From NCBI RefSeq assembly GCF_023913735.1, contig NZ_JAMXBH010000011.1, forward strand, positions 123,523 through 187,522: a stretch of 64,000 nucleotides of DNA, read 5' to 3'. The notes beneath the pieces were generated by a model. It did not search any database. It was not told where the DNA came from and saw only the letters and a list, made by a program, of their open reading frames with translations. The position numbers and the translations under genes were made by a program. Source of the stretch: Pseudarthrobacter raffinosi. Lineage in GTDB: Bacteria; Actinomycetota; Actinomycetes; Actinomycetales; Micrococcaceae. Shown here piece after piece: positions 1-9,230 of this stretch; positions within the stretch are counted from its first letter, which is position 1; each line of letters starts with the position of its first letter.

Positions 1-77
1 GCAGTCTTGAGGTCCGCCATCTTGATGTTGATCCCGCCGACATTTATCCCGCGGAGGAAGACTGCGTAGCTGTTCAT
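1..77 (-). CDS. DUF1697 family protein (N-terminal part only)
   Basis: The first 25 codons of a gene that runs off the left edge on the minus strand, starting at ATG (75-77). The peptide begins MNSYAVFLRGINVGG, the usual opening of DUF1697 proteins (a hydrophobic strand, then RGINVGG). A GGCTAGG ribosome-binding stretch lies a few bases upstream. No biochemical role is established for this family as far as I know. It follows the IclR gene on the same strand after a 48-bp gap, so the two may be co-transcribed. The rest of the gene is outside the window. Confidence 0.7.
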   Translation of the reverse strand, partial: MNSYAVFLRGINVGGINIKMADLKT

Positions 78-125
78 GCCGACAGCCTAGCCGGGGGGCA
101 GCCAGGCCTGGACGGAGGCGAGCCT

Positions 126-845
126 TCAGTCGTTGCCCTTGCGCAGGGCCTCGGTGAGGATCCGCGCGGCGTTGCAAACCACCTCGGCGTGGAGGCGGCC
201 CGGCTGGCGGGTGAGCCGCTCGATGGGGCCGGAGATCGAGACCGCGGCGATCACGCGTCCGGACGGTCCCCGGACCGGTGCCGAGACTGAGGCGACCCCG
301 GGCTCGCGTTCGCCGAGGCTCTGTCCCCAGCCCCGCCGTCGTACGCCTGCCAGCACGGTGGGCGTGAATCGGGCGGCCTGCAGGCCCTCGAGAAGCCGGT
401 CGTGGTCTTCCCAGGCGAGCAGCACCTGGGCGGCGGAGCCGGCCTTCATGGAAAGCTTGGTGCCGACGGGGATGGTGTCGCGCAGGCCGATGGGGCGTTC
501 CGCGGAGGCGACACAAATACGCCATTCGCCCTGGCGGCGGAAGATCTGGGAGCTTTCGCCGGTAGCGTCGCGCAGCTGCATCAGGACCGGCCCGGCAGAA
601 GCGATGAGACGGTCCTCGCCGGCGGCGGAGGCCAGCTCCACCAGGCGGCTGCCGAGGACAAACCGGCCCTGGATGTCGCGGCTTACCAGCCGGTGATGGA
701 TCAGGGCCAGGGCGAGCCTGTGCACCGTGGGCCGGGCCAGGCCCGTGGCGGCCACCAACTGTGCCAGCGTGGTGGGGCCGGCCTCCAATGCATCAAGCAC
801 ATGGGCCGCTTTATCAATGACACCGACTCCACTAGAATTGTCCAT
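126..845 (-). CDS. ndgR: IclR-family regulator of leuCD (NdgR/LtbR type)
   Basis: A 239-residue DNA-binding regulator: an N-terminal winged helix-turn-helix (about residues 10-65, with TTLAQLVAATGLARPTVHR) followed by the IclR effector-binding domain. Length and position, divergent from leuC, match the actinobacterial NdgR (Streptomyces) and LtbR (Corynebacterium) proteins, which control leucine and related amino-acid biosynthesis. The start was placed at ATG 843-845 because the product then begins MDNSSGVGVIDKA like the family; the frame is open upstream for 50 more codons, but that would run into the leuC promoter. A TCTCA-N5-TGAGA palindrome between the two genes is its probable binding site. 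Confidence 0.88.
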   Translation of the reverse strand: MDNSSGVGVIDKAAHVLDALEAGPTTLAQLVAATGLARPTVHRLALALIHHRLVSRDIQGRFVLGSRLVELASAAGEDRLIASAGPVLMQLRDATGESSQIFRRQGEWRICVASAERPIGLRDTIPVGTKLSMKAGSAAQVLLAWEDHDRLLEGLQAARFTPTVLAGVRRRGWGQSLGEREPGVASVSAPVRGPSGRVIAAVSISGPIERLTRQPGRLHAEVVCNAARILTEALRKGND

Positions 846-860
846 GTAATGATATTGCCG

Positions 861-875
861 TCTCATTATCTGAGA
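861..875. promoter_or_regulatory. Putative NdgR operator between ndgR and leuC
   Basis: TCTCA (861-865) and TGAGA (871-875) form an inverted repeat around TTATC, in the 113-bp gap between the two divergent starts. The position fits a site that controls leuCD and represses the regulator's own gene. A second, separate inverted repeat, TGGTTC-AGTG-GAACCA (912-927), lies in the presumed leuC leader and could be a small RNA hairpin or another half-site. Assignment to NdgR is by position only. Confidence 0.45.
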
Positions 876-958
876 TGCAAATCTTTGGGCTGGCACAAAA
901 TGCAGCCCTGCTGGTTCAGTGGAACCAAACAGCCAAACAGCAGTGAAGGGAGATGGCC

Positions 959-2413
959 GTGGCAAAGACACTGGCCGAGAAAGTCTGGGACGCACATGTG
1001 GTGCGCAAAGGCGAGGGCGAAGGAGCCAATGCCCAGCCCGACCTCCTCTTCATTGACCTTCACCTTGTCCATGAGGTGACTTCTCCGCAGGCCTTCGAGG
1101 GCCTGCGCCTGGCCGGCCGCAAGCTGCGCCGCCCGGACCTCACCATCGCCACGGAGGACCACAACACTCCCACGCTGGACATCCACAAGCCCATTGCCGA
1201 TCTCACCAGCCGCACGCAGATCCAGACGCTGCGCAACAACTGCGCGGAGTTCGGCGTCCGCCTGCACTCTCTCGGCGACGCGGAACAGGGCATTGTGCAC
1301 GTGGTTGGCCCGCAGCTTGGCCTCACGCAGCCTGGCATGACCGTTGTCTGCGGTGACTCCCACACGTCCACCCATGGCGCGTTCGGTGCCCTGGCCATGG
1401 GCATCGGCACGTCCGAAGTGGAGCACGTCATGGCCACCCAGACGCTGTCCCTGAAGCCGTTCAAAACCATGGCCATCAACGTCGAAGGCACGCTGCGCCC
1501 GGGCGTTACCGCCAAGGACATCATCCTGGCCGTGATTGCCAAGATCGGCACCGGCGGAGGCCAGGGCTACGTCCTGGAATACCGCGGTTCCGCCATCCGC
1601 GCGCTGTCCATGGAAGCCCGCATGACCATCTGCAACATGTCCATCGAAGCCGGTGCCCGCGCCGGCCTGGTGGCCCCGGACCAGATCACCTACGACTACA
1701 TGAATGGCCGCCCGCACGCGCCACAGGGCGCCGAGTGGGATGCCGCCGTCGAGTACTGGAACACGCTGAGGACCGACGACGACGCCACGTTCGACGTCGA
1801 GGTGGCCCTGGACGCCGACACGCTGGAGCCGTTCGTCACCTGGGGCACAAACCCAGGGCAGGGTGTTTCGCTTTCCGCCAAGGTGCCGTCCCCGGAGGAC
1901 TTCGGCGACGAAAACGCCAAGGCTGCCGCCGAACGCGCCCTGCAGTACATGGGATTGACCGCCGGTACGCCCATGAAAGACATCCGGGTGGACACGGTCT
2001 TCCTGGGCTCCTGCACCAACTCGCGCATGGAGGACCTCCGGGCTGCTGCGGACATCATCCGCGGGCGCCAGAAGGACCCCAACATCCGGATGCTGGTGGT
2101 ACCCGGTTCGGCCCGCGTGCGGCTGGAAGCAGAGGCCGAAGGCCTGGACAAGGTCTTCAAGGACTTCGGCGCCGAGTGGCGCTTCGCCGGCTGCTCGATG
2201 TGCCTGGGCATGAACCCGGACCAGCTCGAGGTGGGGGAGCGTTGCGCCTCGACGTCCAACCGTAACTTCGAAGGCCGGCAGGGCAAGGGCGGCCGCACCC
2301 ACCTGGTCTCGCCTGTGGTGGCAGCGGCCACGGCCATCCGTGGCACCCTGAGTTCGCCGTCGGATCTCGATCCGGCCCCCGAATCCGCCGCCATCCGCAC
2401 CGACGCAGCCTAG
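959..2413 (+). CDS. leuC: 3-isopropylmalate dehydratase large subunit
   Basis: The LeuC subunit carries the [4Fe-4S] cluster of isopropylmalate isomerase, which with LeuD interconverts 2- and 3-isopropylmalate in leucine synthesis. It is 484 residues, normal for the family. Cluster cysteines are visible in [10 protein letters not shown] and in the pair FAGCSMC. GTG at 959 was chosen over ATG at 953 because the ribosome-binding site GAAGGGAG (945-952) abuts the ATG but sits six bases from the GTG, giving [13 protein letters not shown]. leuD follows 9 bp downstream. Regulation is probably by the divergent NdgR-type protein. Confidence 0.95.
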   Translation: MAKTLAEKVWDAHVVRKGEGEGANAQPDLLFIDLHLVHEVTSPQAFEGLRLAGRKLRRPDLTIATEDHNTPTLDIHKPIADLTSRTQIQTLRNNCAEFGVRLHSLGDAEQGIVHVVGPQLGLTQPGMTVVCGDSHTSTHGAFGALAMGIGTSEVEHVMATQTLSLKPFKTMAINVEGTLRPGVTAKDIILAVIAKIGTGGGQGYVLEYRGSAIRALSMEARMTICNMSIEAGARAGLVAPDQITYDYMNGRPHAPQGAEWDAAVEYWNTLRTDDDATFDVEVALDADTLEPFVTWGTNPGQGVSLSAKVPSPEDFGDENAKAAAERALQYMGLTAGTPMKDIRVDTVFLGSCTNSRMEDLRAAADIIRGRQKDPNIRMLVVPGSARVRLEAEAEGLDKVFKDFGAEWRFAGCSMCLGMNPDQLEVGERCASTSNRNFEGRQGKGGRTHLVSPVVAAATAIRGTLSSPSDLDPAPESAAIRTDAA

Positions 2414-2422
2414 GAGGCCGCC

Positions 2423-3025
2423 ATGGAAAAGTTCACCACCCACACCGGCATCGGCGTCCCGCTGCGCCAGAGCAACGTTGACACGGACCAGATCATCCCC
2501 GCGGTCTACCTCAAGCGGATCACCCGTACCGGCTTCGAGGACGCACTGTTCTCCGCCTGGCGCAAGGACCCGGCCTTTATCCTGAACCAGGCGCCGTTCA
2601 ACGCCGGCTCCGTTCTGGTGGCGGGCCCGGATTTCGGTACCGGTTCGTCCCGTGAACACGCCGTCTGGGCTTTGAAGGACTACGGCTTCAAGACGGTCCT
2701 GTCTTCACGTTTCGCCGATATTTTCCGTGGGAACTCCGGCAAGCAGGGGCTGCTGGCCGCCGAGCTCGCCCAGGACGATATCGAGCTGATCTGGAAAGAA
2801 CTGGAAAACGCACCAGGCACCCAAGTCTCCGTTGACCTCGTTTCAAAGACTGTTATCTGCGGCAGTATCGTCGCGCCTTTTGAAATCGACGATTACACAC
2901 GCTGGCGCCTCCTGGAAGGCCTGGACGATATTGGCCTGACGCTCCAGCACGAAGAGGACATCACCGCCTTCGAGGCCACCCGTCCGGCCTTTATGCCCAA
3001 AACGCTTCCGGCCCGCCTTTCCTGA
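2423..3025 (+). CDS. leuD: 3-isopropylmalate dehydratase small subunit
   Basis: The 200-residue LeuD partner of LeuC supplies the swivel domain of the isomerase. It contains the family opening ([16 protein letters not shown]), the substrate-loop region (LKRI) and the [10 protein letters not shown] motif. A strong AGGAGG lies just upstream of the ATG, overlapping the leuC stop, so the pair is translationally close and certainly one operon. The following 158 bp before murA carry a recognisable promoter, so the operon probably ends here. Confidence 0.95.
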   Translation: MEKFTTHTGIGVPLRQSNVDTDQIIPAVYLKRITRTGFEDALFSAWRKDPAFILNQAPFNAGSVLVAGPDFGTGSSREHAVWALKDYGFKTVLSSRFADIFRGNSGKQGLLAAELAQDDIELIWKELENAPGTQVSVDLVSKTVICGSIVAPFEIDDYTRWRLLEGLDDIGLTLQHEEDITAFEATRPAFMPKTLPARLS

Positions 3026-3100
3026 GCGGGAGCGCGGAATTTCCCGCCCCGGACGGAGCCGCCTGTACAGCGCCGCGCCGGAGGCTTTCGGCGCCCGTAT

Positions 3101-3129
3101 TTCGGTTCGGTAACGCAACCTCCTATGCT
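3101..3129 (+). promoter_or_regulatory. Putative murA promoter
   Basis: A -35-like TTCGGT (3101-3106) and a -10-like TATGCT (3124-3129) are separated by exactly 17 bp, about 55 bp upstream of the murA ATG. This would give the cell-wall and phospholipid genes their own transcript, independent of leuCD. Confidence 0.45.
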
Positions 3130-3183
3130 TAGCTGGAGCCTTTGCAAGGATTTTGGGGCGAGTAATCGTAAGGAAACCGGTAT

Positions 3184-4509
3184 ATGAGTAGTGTTCTGAC
3201 AATCCGCGGCGGAGTCCCGCTTACAGGCCGCGTCAGCGTCCGGGGAGCCAAAAACCTTGTTCCCAAGGCCATGGTGGCAGCATTACTGGGCAACGAGCCG
3301 TCGGTGTTGCGGAACGTTCCGGAGATCAAGGACGTCGAGGTTGTCACCTCGCTCCTGCAGCTGCACGGAGTGACGGTGGTCAAGGATCCCGTCAGCGGTG
3401 ACCTCACCCTGGATCCGAAGGCGGCCAAAACCGCCCCGAGCACGGCGATCGATGCCCACGCCGGTGATTCGCGTATCCCCATCCTGCTCTGCGGACCCCT
3501 GATCCATGCGATCGGTGAGGCCTTCATTCCGGACCTTGGCGGCTGCAAGATCGGTGACCGGCCCATCGACTACCACCTGAACGTGCTCCGCCAGTTCGGC
3601 GCCGTGGTGGAAAAGCGCCCGGGCGGCATCCACATCTCTGCGCCCAAGGGCCTGCATGGCGCCAAGATCAATCTGCCCTACCCCTCGGTGGGTGCGACGG
3701 AGCAGGTGCTGCTCAGCGCCACCCGCGCCGAAGGGATCACGGAGCTTTCCGGCGCTGCCACGGAACCTGAGATCATCGACCTCATCGCAGTGCTGCAGAA
3801 GATGGGCGCCATCATAAGCGTCCAGACCGACCGGACCATCCGCATTGAAGGCGTCCGGGACCTGGGCGGCTACAACCACCGTGCCCTCTCGGACCGCAAC
3901 GAATCGGCGTCGTGGGCTTCGGCAGCACTGGTGACCCGCGGTGACATCTTCGTCGAAGGCGCCTCGCAGCGGGACATGATGACGTTCCTGAATACCTACC
4001 GGAAGGTAGGCGGCGGCATGGACATCGGCGAGGACGGCATCCGCTTCTACCACCGGGGCGGCAAGCTCAACCCTCTGGTCCTGGAAACGGATGTGCACCC
4101 CGGCTTTATGACCGACTGGCAGCAGCCGCTGGTGGTGGCCCTGACCCAGGCCGAAGGCGTGTCGATCGTTCACGAGACCGTCTATGAAAACAGGTTCGGC
4201 TTCACCGACGCGCTCATCCGGATGGGCGCGAGCATCCAGGTGCACCGCGAGTGCCTGGGCAGCGTGCCGTGCCGCTTCGGCCAGCGCAACTTCCTCCACT
4301 CCGCCGTCATCTCCGGTCCCACCCAGCTCAAGGGCGCCGACATCGACGTACCGGACCTGCGTGGCGGCTTCAGCCACCTGATCGCGGCGCTGGCCGCTTC
4401 GGGCACGTCGCGCGTGACCGGGATCGACATCATCAACCGCGGCTACGAACGTTTCACCGAAAAGCTGTCCGGCCTCGGCGCCGACTTCGACATCACCTCG
4501 ACAAAGTAG
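3184..4509 (+). CDS. murA: UDP-N-acetylglucosamine 1-carboxyvinyltransferase
   Basis: MurA transfers enolpyruvate from phosphoenolpyruvate to UDP-GlcNAc, the first committed step of peptidoglycan synthesis in the cytoplasm. The 441-residue product has the N-terminal RGAKN motif and the active-site loop GGCKIGDRPIDYH with cysteine at residue 121. Mycobacterial enzymes have aspartate here, so this enzyme should keep the cysteine that fosfomycin alkylates. A second conserved segment is GATEQVLL. It heads a run murA-plsC-gpsA-ddl that combines wall and membrane synthesis. Confidence 0.95.
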   Translation: MSSVLTIRGGVPLTGRVSVRGAKNLVPKAMVAALLGNEPSVLRNVPEIKDVEVVTSLLQLHGVTVVKDPVSGDLTLDPKAAKTAPSTAIDAHAGDSRIPILLCGPLIHAIGEAFIPDLGGCKIGDRPIDYHLNVLRQFGAVVEKRPGGIHISAPKGLHGAKINLPYPSVGATEQVLLSATRAEGITELSGAATEPEIIDLIAVLQKMGAIISVQTDRTIRIEGVRDLGGYNHRALSDRNESASWASAALVTRGDIFVEGASQRDMMTFLNTYRKVGGGMDIGEDGIRFYHRGGKLNPLVLETDVHPGFMTDWQQPLVVALTQAEGVSIVHETVYENRFGFTDALIRMGASIQVHRECLGSVPCRFGQRNFLHSAVISGPTQLKGADIDVPDLRGGFSHLIAALAASGTSRVTGIDIINRGYERFTEKLSGLGADFDITSTK

Positions 4510-4519
4510 CGGTGGGTAC

Positions 4520-5287
4520 GTGAAGGAAACGGCCAAGAGCCAGGCCACATTCGTTGTGGTCGCGGCCATAGTGCGCACGGTGCTGAACGCAATGATGAAC
4601 AAGAAGTGGGAAGGCCTCGAGAACCTCCCCGCCGGCGGGTTTATTGCCGCGCCTAACCATTGCACGGAAATCGATCCGCTGATCGTGGGGCACATTCTCT
4701 ACAACCAGAACCGCGCCCCGCACTTCCTGGCGAAGGCCGGGCTGTTCAAGGTTCCCGTCCTGGGCGCGGTCCTGCGGGCCACCCGGCAGATCCCGGTGGA
4801 ACGCTCGACGGCGGGAGCGAACCGCTCGCTGCAGCTCGCCCAGGAGATTGTGGCGGACGGCGGGGCCATCATCATCTACCCCGAAGGCACACTCACCCGC
4901 GATCCCGCGCTGTGGCCGATGAAGGGCCACACCGGCGCTGCCCGCCTTGCCTTGGAAGGCGGCATTCCCGTGGTACCGATCGCGCACTGGGGCGCCCATG
5001 AGGTGTTCCCGCGTTATGCGAAGCGGTTCCACCTTTTCCCGCGCAGGACGTCCAGGGTGATGGTGGGCAAGCCCGTTGACCTCAGCCAGTTCATGGGCCG
5101 GCCACTGGACAAAGCAACGCTGACCGCGGCCACCGAGAAGATCATGGATGCCGTGACCGGTTTGCTGGCCGACATCCGCGGGGAGGAGCCGCCCGCTGAA
5201 CGCTGGGACCCTTCCAAGCACAATCAAGCCACGCACGGTCGCTTCGTTGTGCGGGAAAATCCTGACGACGCTGCGGATGCCACCTGA
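4520..5287 (+). CDS. plsC: 1-acyl-sn-glycerol-3-phosphate acyltransferase
   Basis: A 255-residue acyltransferase starting at GTG, 10 bp after murA. It has the catalytic NHCTEID (NHx4D box, near residue 49) and the glycerophosphate-binding YPEGTLTRD. It should add the second acyl chain to lysophosphatidic acid at the membrane. Its TGA overlaps the gpsA ATG by one base (TGATG), so translation of the two is coupled. This fits, because GpsA makes the glycerol-3-phosphate used in the same pathway. The exact acyl acceptor cannot be told from sequence. Confidence 0.85.
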   Translation: MKETAKSQATFVVVAAIVRTVLNAMMNKKWEGLENLPAGGFIAAPNHCTEIDPLIVGHILYNQNRAPHFLAKAGLFKVPVLGAVLRATRQIPVERSTAGANRSLQLAQEIVADGGAIIIYPEGTLTRDPALWPMKGHTGAARLALEGGIPVVPIAHWGAHEVFPRYAKRFHLFPRRTSRVMVGKPVDLSQFMGRPLDKATLTAATEKIMDAVTGLLADIRGEEPPAERWDPSKHNQATHGRFVVRENPDDAADAT

Positions 5288-6336
5288 TGGCTGACGGAAG
5301 CCGTCAGGGTTCCGCCCGGTCTGTCGCCGTCCTGGGCGCCGGTTCCTGGGGTACCACGTTCGCCAAGATCCTCGCCGATGCGGCTCGGGCAGCGGGGGAA
5401 CAGCGGAGCATCCGGATCTGGGGCCGACGCAGCGAAGTGGTGGAGCAGATCAACAGCACGCACCGAAACGTCCAGTACCTGAAGGACACAGAGCTGCCGC
5501 CCAGCATCACAGCGTCCACAGACGTCAGCGAGGTGCTGGCGGGCGCGGACCTGGTGGTCCTGGCCGTTCCTGCACAGTCACTGCGACTCCAGCTCCGTGA
5601 ATGGAAGCCGCTGATCGCCGCTGACGCCGTGGTGGTGTCCCTGATGAAGGGCCTGGAGCTCGGCACGGACTCCCGGATGAGTGAGGTGATCAGCGACGAA
5701 CTGGGGATTCCCAAGGACCGCATTGCCGTGGTTTCCGGTCCCAACCTGGCCATGGAGATCGCCCGGGAGGAACCGACTGCTTCTGTGGTGGCCTGTTCCG
5801 ATGCGGCGGCCGCGGGCTGGATCGCGAGGAGCTGCACCGCACCGTACTTCCGTCCGTACACCACGGCGGATGTCGTCGGTGTGGAAATTGGCGGCATCGT
5901 CAAGAATGTCATAGCGCTGGCCGTGGGCATCTGTGAAGGTAAACAGATGGGGGACAACACCAAGGCCTCCGTGATCACCCGAGGCTTGGCCGAAACATCC
6001 AGGCTCGCCCTTGCCCTTGGTGGCGAGGCACGGACCATGGCCGGGCTGGCGGGCCTGGGGGATCTGGTGGCGACGTGTTCCTCGCCTCTGTCGCGAAACC
6101 ATACGGCTGGCCGGTTGCTGGGCCAGGGACTCACTCTTGACGAGCTGGCACTGAAGATGACCCAAACAGCCGAAGGCATCAAATCCGGCCAGGCCGTGCA
6201 CGAGCTAGCGGGGAAACTGGGCGTCGAGATGCCCATCACCGCCGCCGTCGTTGCCGTCCTGGCCGGCAAACTGTCCGTTGACCAACTGGGGCCGCTGCTG
6301 CTGGCCCGGGACCTGAAACCCGAAGGCGATTACTGA
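5287..6336 (+). CDS. gpsA: NAD(P)+-dependent glycerol-3-phosphate dehydrogenase
   Basis: GpsA reduces dihydroxyacetone phosphate to glycerol-3-phosphate for phospholipid synthesis. The 349-residue protein has the Rossmann motif GAGSWGTTFAKIL near the N-terminus, the conserved SGPNLAMEI segment, the catalytic lysine region GIVKNVIALAVGI and the C-terminal GLAGLGDL. It overlaps plsC by one base and is followed by ddl after 2 bp, so it sits inside one operon. Confidence 0.95.
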   Translation: MADGSRQGSARSVAVLGAGSWGTTFAKILADAARAAGEQRSIRIWGRRSEVVEQINSTHRNVQYLKDTELPPSITASTDVSEVLAGADLVVLAVPAQSLRLQLREWKPLIAADAVVVSLMKGLELGTDSRMSEVISDELGIPKDRIAVVSGPNLAMEIAREEPTASVVACSDAAAAGWIARSCTAPYFRPYTTADVVGVEIGGIVKNVIALAVGICEGKQMGDNTKASVITRGLAETSRLALALGGEARTMAGLAGLGDLVATCSSPLSRNHTAGRLLGQGLTLDELALKMTQTAEGIKSGQAVHELAGKLGVEMPITAAVVAVLAGKLSVDQLGPLLLARDLKPEGDY

Positions 6337-6338
6337 CG

Positions 6339-7487
6339 ATGTCCGATGAAAACCTGACCGCAGCGGATGAAGCCCCACGGGCCAAACCCCGCGTCGCGGT
6401 GCTTTTTGGTGGCCGGTCCAGCGAGCATGCCGTGAGCTGCGTGACCGCTGCCGGCGTCCTGGGCGCCATCAACAAAGACAAGTACGATGTCATCCCCATC
6501 GGCATCGCCAAATCGGGGCAATGGGTGCTGGCCGCGGGGGATACCGCCCAATGGTCGCTGTCCGCGTCGTCGCTGCCGGAGGTCCCGCCGTCGTCGGAAA
6601 CCGTGACGCTCGCCGAGATCGGCGGCGAGCACCAGCTGATCGTCGCCGCACCGAACCAGGTCCCGCAGGAACTCGGAACCGTGGACGTCGTTTTTCCCCT
6701 TCTCCATGGTCCCTTTGGCGAGGACGGCACCATCCAGGGGCTCCTGGAACTGTCCGACACGCGCTACGTCGGCGCCGGCGTGCTTGCGTCGGCTGTGGGC
6801 ATGGACAAGCACTACATGAAGGTTGTGTTCGAGGCCGCCGGGCTGCACGTGGGGCCCTACATTGCCGTCACGGACCGCCAGTGGGTCAAGGACGCGGAGG
6901 CCGTCCGCAAGCAGGTGGACCAGCTCGGCTTTCCTGTGTTCGTCAAGCCGGCGCGGGCGGGTTCGTCCATGGGGATCTCCAAGGTGGACTCCCTCGAGGG
7001 ACTCGACGCCGCCGTCGAGGAAGCCCGGCGCCACGACCTCAAACTGGTCATCGAGGCTGGCATCGTAGGGCGTGAGATTGAGTGCGCGGTCCTGGAAGGA
7101 CGCGGGACCGATTCCCCCCGGACGTCCATGCCGGGCGAAATTTCCGTCGCCGCCGGAACGCACGAATTCTACGATTTCAACGCGAAGTATGTTGAGGACG
7201 ACGCCGCCGCGCTGAGCTGCCCCGCCGACATTCCCGACGAAGCCATCGTGCGGGTCCGGGAACTCGCAGCAGCTGCCTTCGACGCTGTGGGTGCCGAAGG
7301 CCTGAGCCGAGTGGACTTCTTCTACACGCCCGACGGCGAACTGATCATCAACGAGATCAACACCATGCCCGGGTTTACGCCCAAAAGCATGTACCCGCAG
7401 ATGTGGGCAGCATCAGGCCTGAACTACGCGGACCTGATTGATGAGCTGATCCATCTGGCCTTGAACCGGAAGACCGGCCTGCGCTGA
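6339..7487 (+). CDS. ddl: D-alanine--D-alanine ligase
   Basis: An ATP-grasp ligase of 382 residues that makes the D-Ala-D-Ala dipeptide of the peptidoglycan stem. The N-terminal VLFGGRSSEHAVS, the HGPFGEDG segment, the ATP-grasp PVFVKPARAGSSMG and the metal-binding C-terminal INEINTMPGFT are all present. It begins 2 bp after gpsA and ends the operon. A convergent DUF3515 gene follows after 76 bp in which no clear hairpin terminator was found. Confidence 0.95.
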   Translation: MSDENLTAADEAPRAKPRVAVLFGGRSSEHAVSCVTAAGVLGAINKDKYDVIPIGIAKSGQWVLAAGDTAQWSLSASSLPEVPPSSETVTLAEIGGEHQLIVAAPNQVPQELGTVDVVFPLLHGPFGEDGTIQGLLELSDTRYVGAGVLASAVGMDKHYMKVVFEAAGLHVGPYIAVTDRQWVKDAEAVRKQVDQLGFPVFVKPARAGSSMGISKVDSLEGLDAAVEEARRHDLKLVIEAGIVGREIECAVLEGRGTDSPRTSMPGEISVAAGTHEFYDFNAKYVEDDAAALSCPADIPDEAIVRVRELAAAAFDAVGAEGLSRVDFFYTPDGELIINEINTMPGFTPKSMYPQMWAASGLNYADLIDELIHLALNRKTGLR

Positions 7488-7563
7488 CCGGTCCCCACCG
7501 GCACCCTAACCTCGCTCCGCTTCGGCCAGGGAACCCTGCCGGCGTGGGCCCACCACCGGGACC

Positions 7564-8067
7564 CTACTGACTGGACGGCAGGCTCTGCAGGTCTTCCTGA
7601 CCCACGCAGTTCCGGCTGGCCGGGATCTTTGCGGCCGCGGCGGAGAGATCAGCCAGGACGGTCGCTGAACTGATGACCTCCGGATCCATCAGGACTTCGG
7701 TAGCAGGTTCGCGGCCGAATGTCGTCAGCGTGTAGATCGGGTCGCCCTCCTTGATGACCCAGTCGATGCCGTTGACACTCACGCAGCGGTCCGTCGTCGG
7801 GCCAGGAGCGTTGACGCCGCAGCGCAGGATCACCTGAGACGGGTCCCCCCAGGCGGCGGTGGCCTGGCTGTTGGTTTTCCGCAGGGCAGCATCGCCGATG
7901 GCGTCAGGAAGGGCCACCATCATCGGAGCGCAGGCCGGGTTCGCCGCGTCGCCTGCGGCGGTGACATCCACAGTCGGGGCACAGGCGGACAAAGCGGCTG
8001 CAGTGAGGGCCGCGGTCAGCAGGATTCCGGACACGCTGACAGGCAAGGGAAAACGGGGATTGCGCAT
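7564..8067 (-). CDS. DUF3515 family lipoprotein
   Basis: A 167-residue secreted protein with a lipoprotein signal: a positively charged start, a hydrophobic stretch (residues 9-26) and the lipobox LSAC with the lipidated cysteine at residue 29. The mature part contains the AWGDPSQVILRCG segment typical of DUF3515 and several cysteines that could form disulphides. DUF3515 genes commonly sit between ddl and thiL in actinobacteria. The function is unknown. It is the only minus-strand gene in this stretch. Confidence 0.8.
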   Translation of the reverse strand: MRNPRFPLPVSVSGILLTAALTAAALSACAPTVDVTAAGDAANPACAPMMVALPDAIGDAALRKTNSQATAAWGDPSQVILRCGVNAPGPTTDRCVSVNGIDWVIKEGDPIYTLTTFGREPATEVLMDPEVISSATVLADLSAAAAKIPASRNCVGQEDLQSLPSSQ

Positions 8068-8189
8068 CCATCCAGCCTAGCGTCGCCGCCGTATGGAGCG
8101 GGACGCAGGAAGGACCGGACGTCCGTCGCGAGGATCTCTACAACAAGGGGCGGACCAGCAATGTCGGTGCCGCGCTGTAGCGTAGGGGC

Positions 8190-9230
8190 GTGCCTGAAAT
8201 TCCGTTGACTGAAGAAACGCTGACTGTCGCCGCGCTGTCCGAAGCCGAACTGCTGGCCCGGATCTTTCCGCGGCTGGAAATGGCCGGAACGTACAGTTCG
8301 GCAACCCTGCTTGGCCCGGGCGACGATGCCGCCATTATCGCCGCTCCGGATGGCAGGACAGTAATCAGCATCGATACCCAGGTGCAGGACCAGGACTTCC
8401 GGCTCCAATGGCCCAGCGGGTACCGCACCACGGGCTTCGACGTCGGCTGGAAGGCGGCGGCCCAGAACCTCAGCGATATCAACGCCATGGGCGGCGTGGC
8501 CACGTCGCTGGTGGTGAGCCTGACGTTGCCGCCCGACACCCCTGTCAGCTGGGTGGCGGACCTGGCCGACGGCCTGACTGCGGGAATCCGGGAACTCGGG
8601 GCAACAGACTGTTCGGTGGCTGGGGGCGATTTGGGCCGCGGCAGGGAAATCTCCGTGACGGTCGCCGTGCTGGGCTCATTGGCTGGCGGCAACGCGGTCC
8701 TGCGGTCGGGGGCCCGTACCGGCGACGTTGTGGCCCTGGCCGGTACGGTGGGCAGGGCCGCGGCCGGGCTTGCGCTCCTGGAAGCAGAGGCTGCTGTGCA
8801 ATCCCTGGTGCCCGCGCAATGGGCGCTCGTGGAAGTGCAGTGCAGGCCACGGCCGCCACTGTCCGCGGGGCCGCTGGCCAGGTCAGCCGGAGCCACTGCC
8901 ATGCTGGATATATCGGACGGCCTGGTGCGCGACGGCGGCCGCCTCGCCGCGGCCAGTGGGGTTGTCCTGGACCTTGACCCCGCCGCACTGAAACCTCTCG
9001 CGGAAGCCTTGCGCCCGGCGTCGGACCTTCTCAGAGCTGACCCCATGGCCTGGGTGCTGGGCGGGGGAGAGGACCACGGGCTGCTGGCCACATTCCCGGC
9101 CGGCGTTCAGCTGCCTGCCGGATTCACTGCGATAGGCTCAGTACAAGCCTTGGGAAGCGCCACACTTCCGGGCGTCACAATTGCGGGCCACGCCGTTGGC
9201 ACCGGGGGATGGGATCACTTTGCAGACTAA
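8190..9230 (+). CDS. thiL: Thiamine-monophosphate kinase
   Basis: ThiL phosphorylates thiamine monophosphate to the active cofactor thiamine pyrophosphate. The 346-residue protein starts at GTG and shows the AIR-synthase-like fold features GPGDDAAI, the aspartate-rich ISIDTQVQD, the NLSDINAMG loop and GGGEDHGLL near the end. The cofactor supply it provides matches two genes elsewhere in the window, riboswitch-controlled thiC and TPP-dependent aceE. The downstream DAK2 gene overlaps its last 11 bases. Confidence 0.92.
   Translation: MPEIPLTEETLTVAALSEAELLARIFPRLEMAGTYSSATLLGPGDDAAIIAAPDGRTVISIDTQVQDQDFRLQWPSGYRTTGFDVGWKAAAQNLSDINAMGGVATSLVVSLTLPPDTPVSWVADLADGLTAGIRELGATDCSVAGGDLGRGREISVTVAVLGSLAGGNAVLRSGARTGDVVALAGTVGRAAAGLALLEAEAAVQSLVPAQWALVEVQCRPRPPLSAGPLARSAGATAMLDISDGLVRDGGRLAAASGVVLDLDPAALKPLAEALRPASDLLRADPMAWVLGGGEDHGLLATFPAGVQLPAGFTAIGSVQALGSATLPGVTIAGHAVGTGGWDHFAD

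Noticed and set aside
866..2659. 597-codon open frame on the minus strand across leuC
   Set aside because: It is antisense to leuC/leuD, and its product is low-complexity with high His/Gly/Arg. This is the usual shadow of a high-GC gene with C-ending codons.
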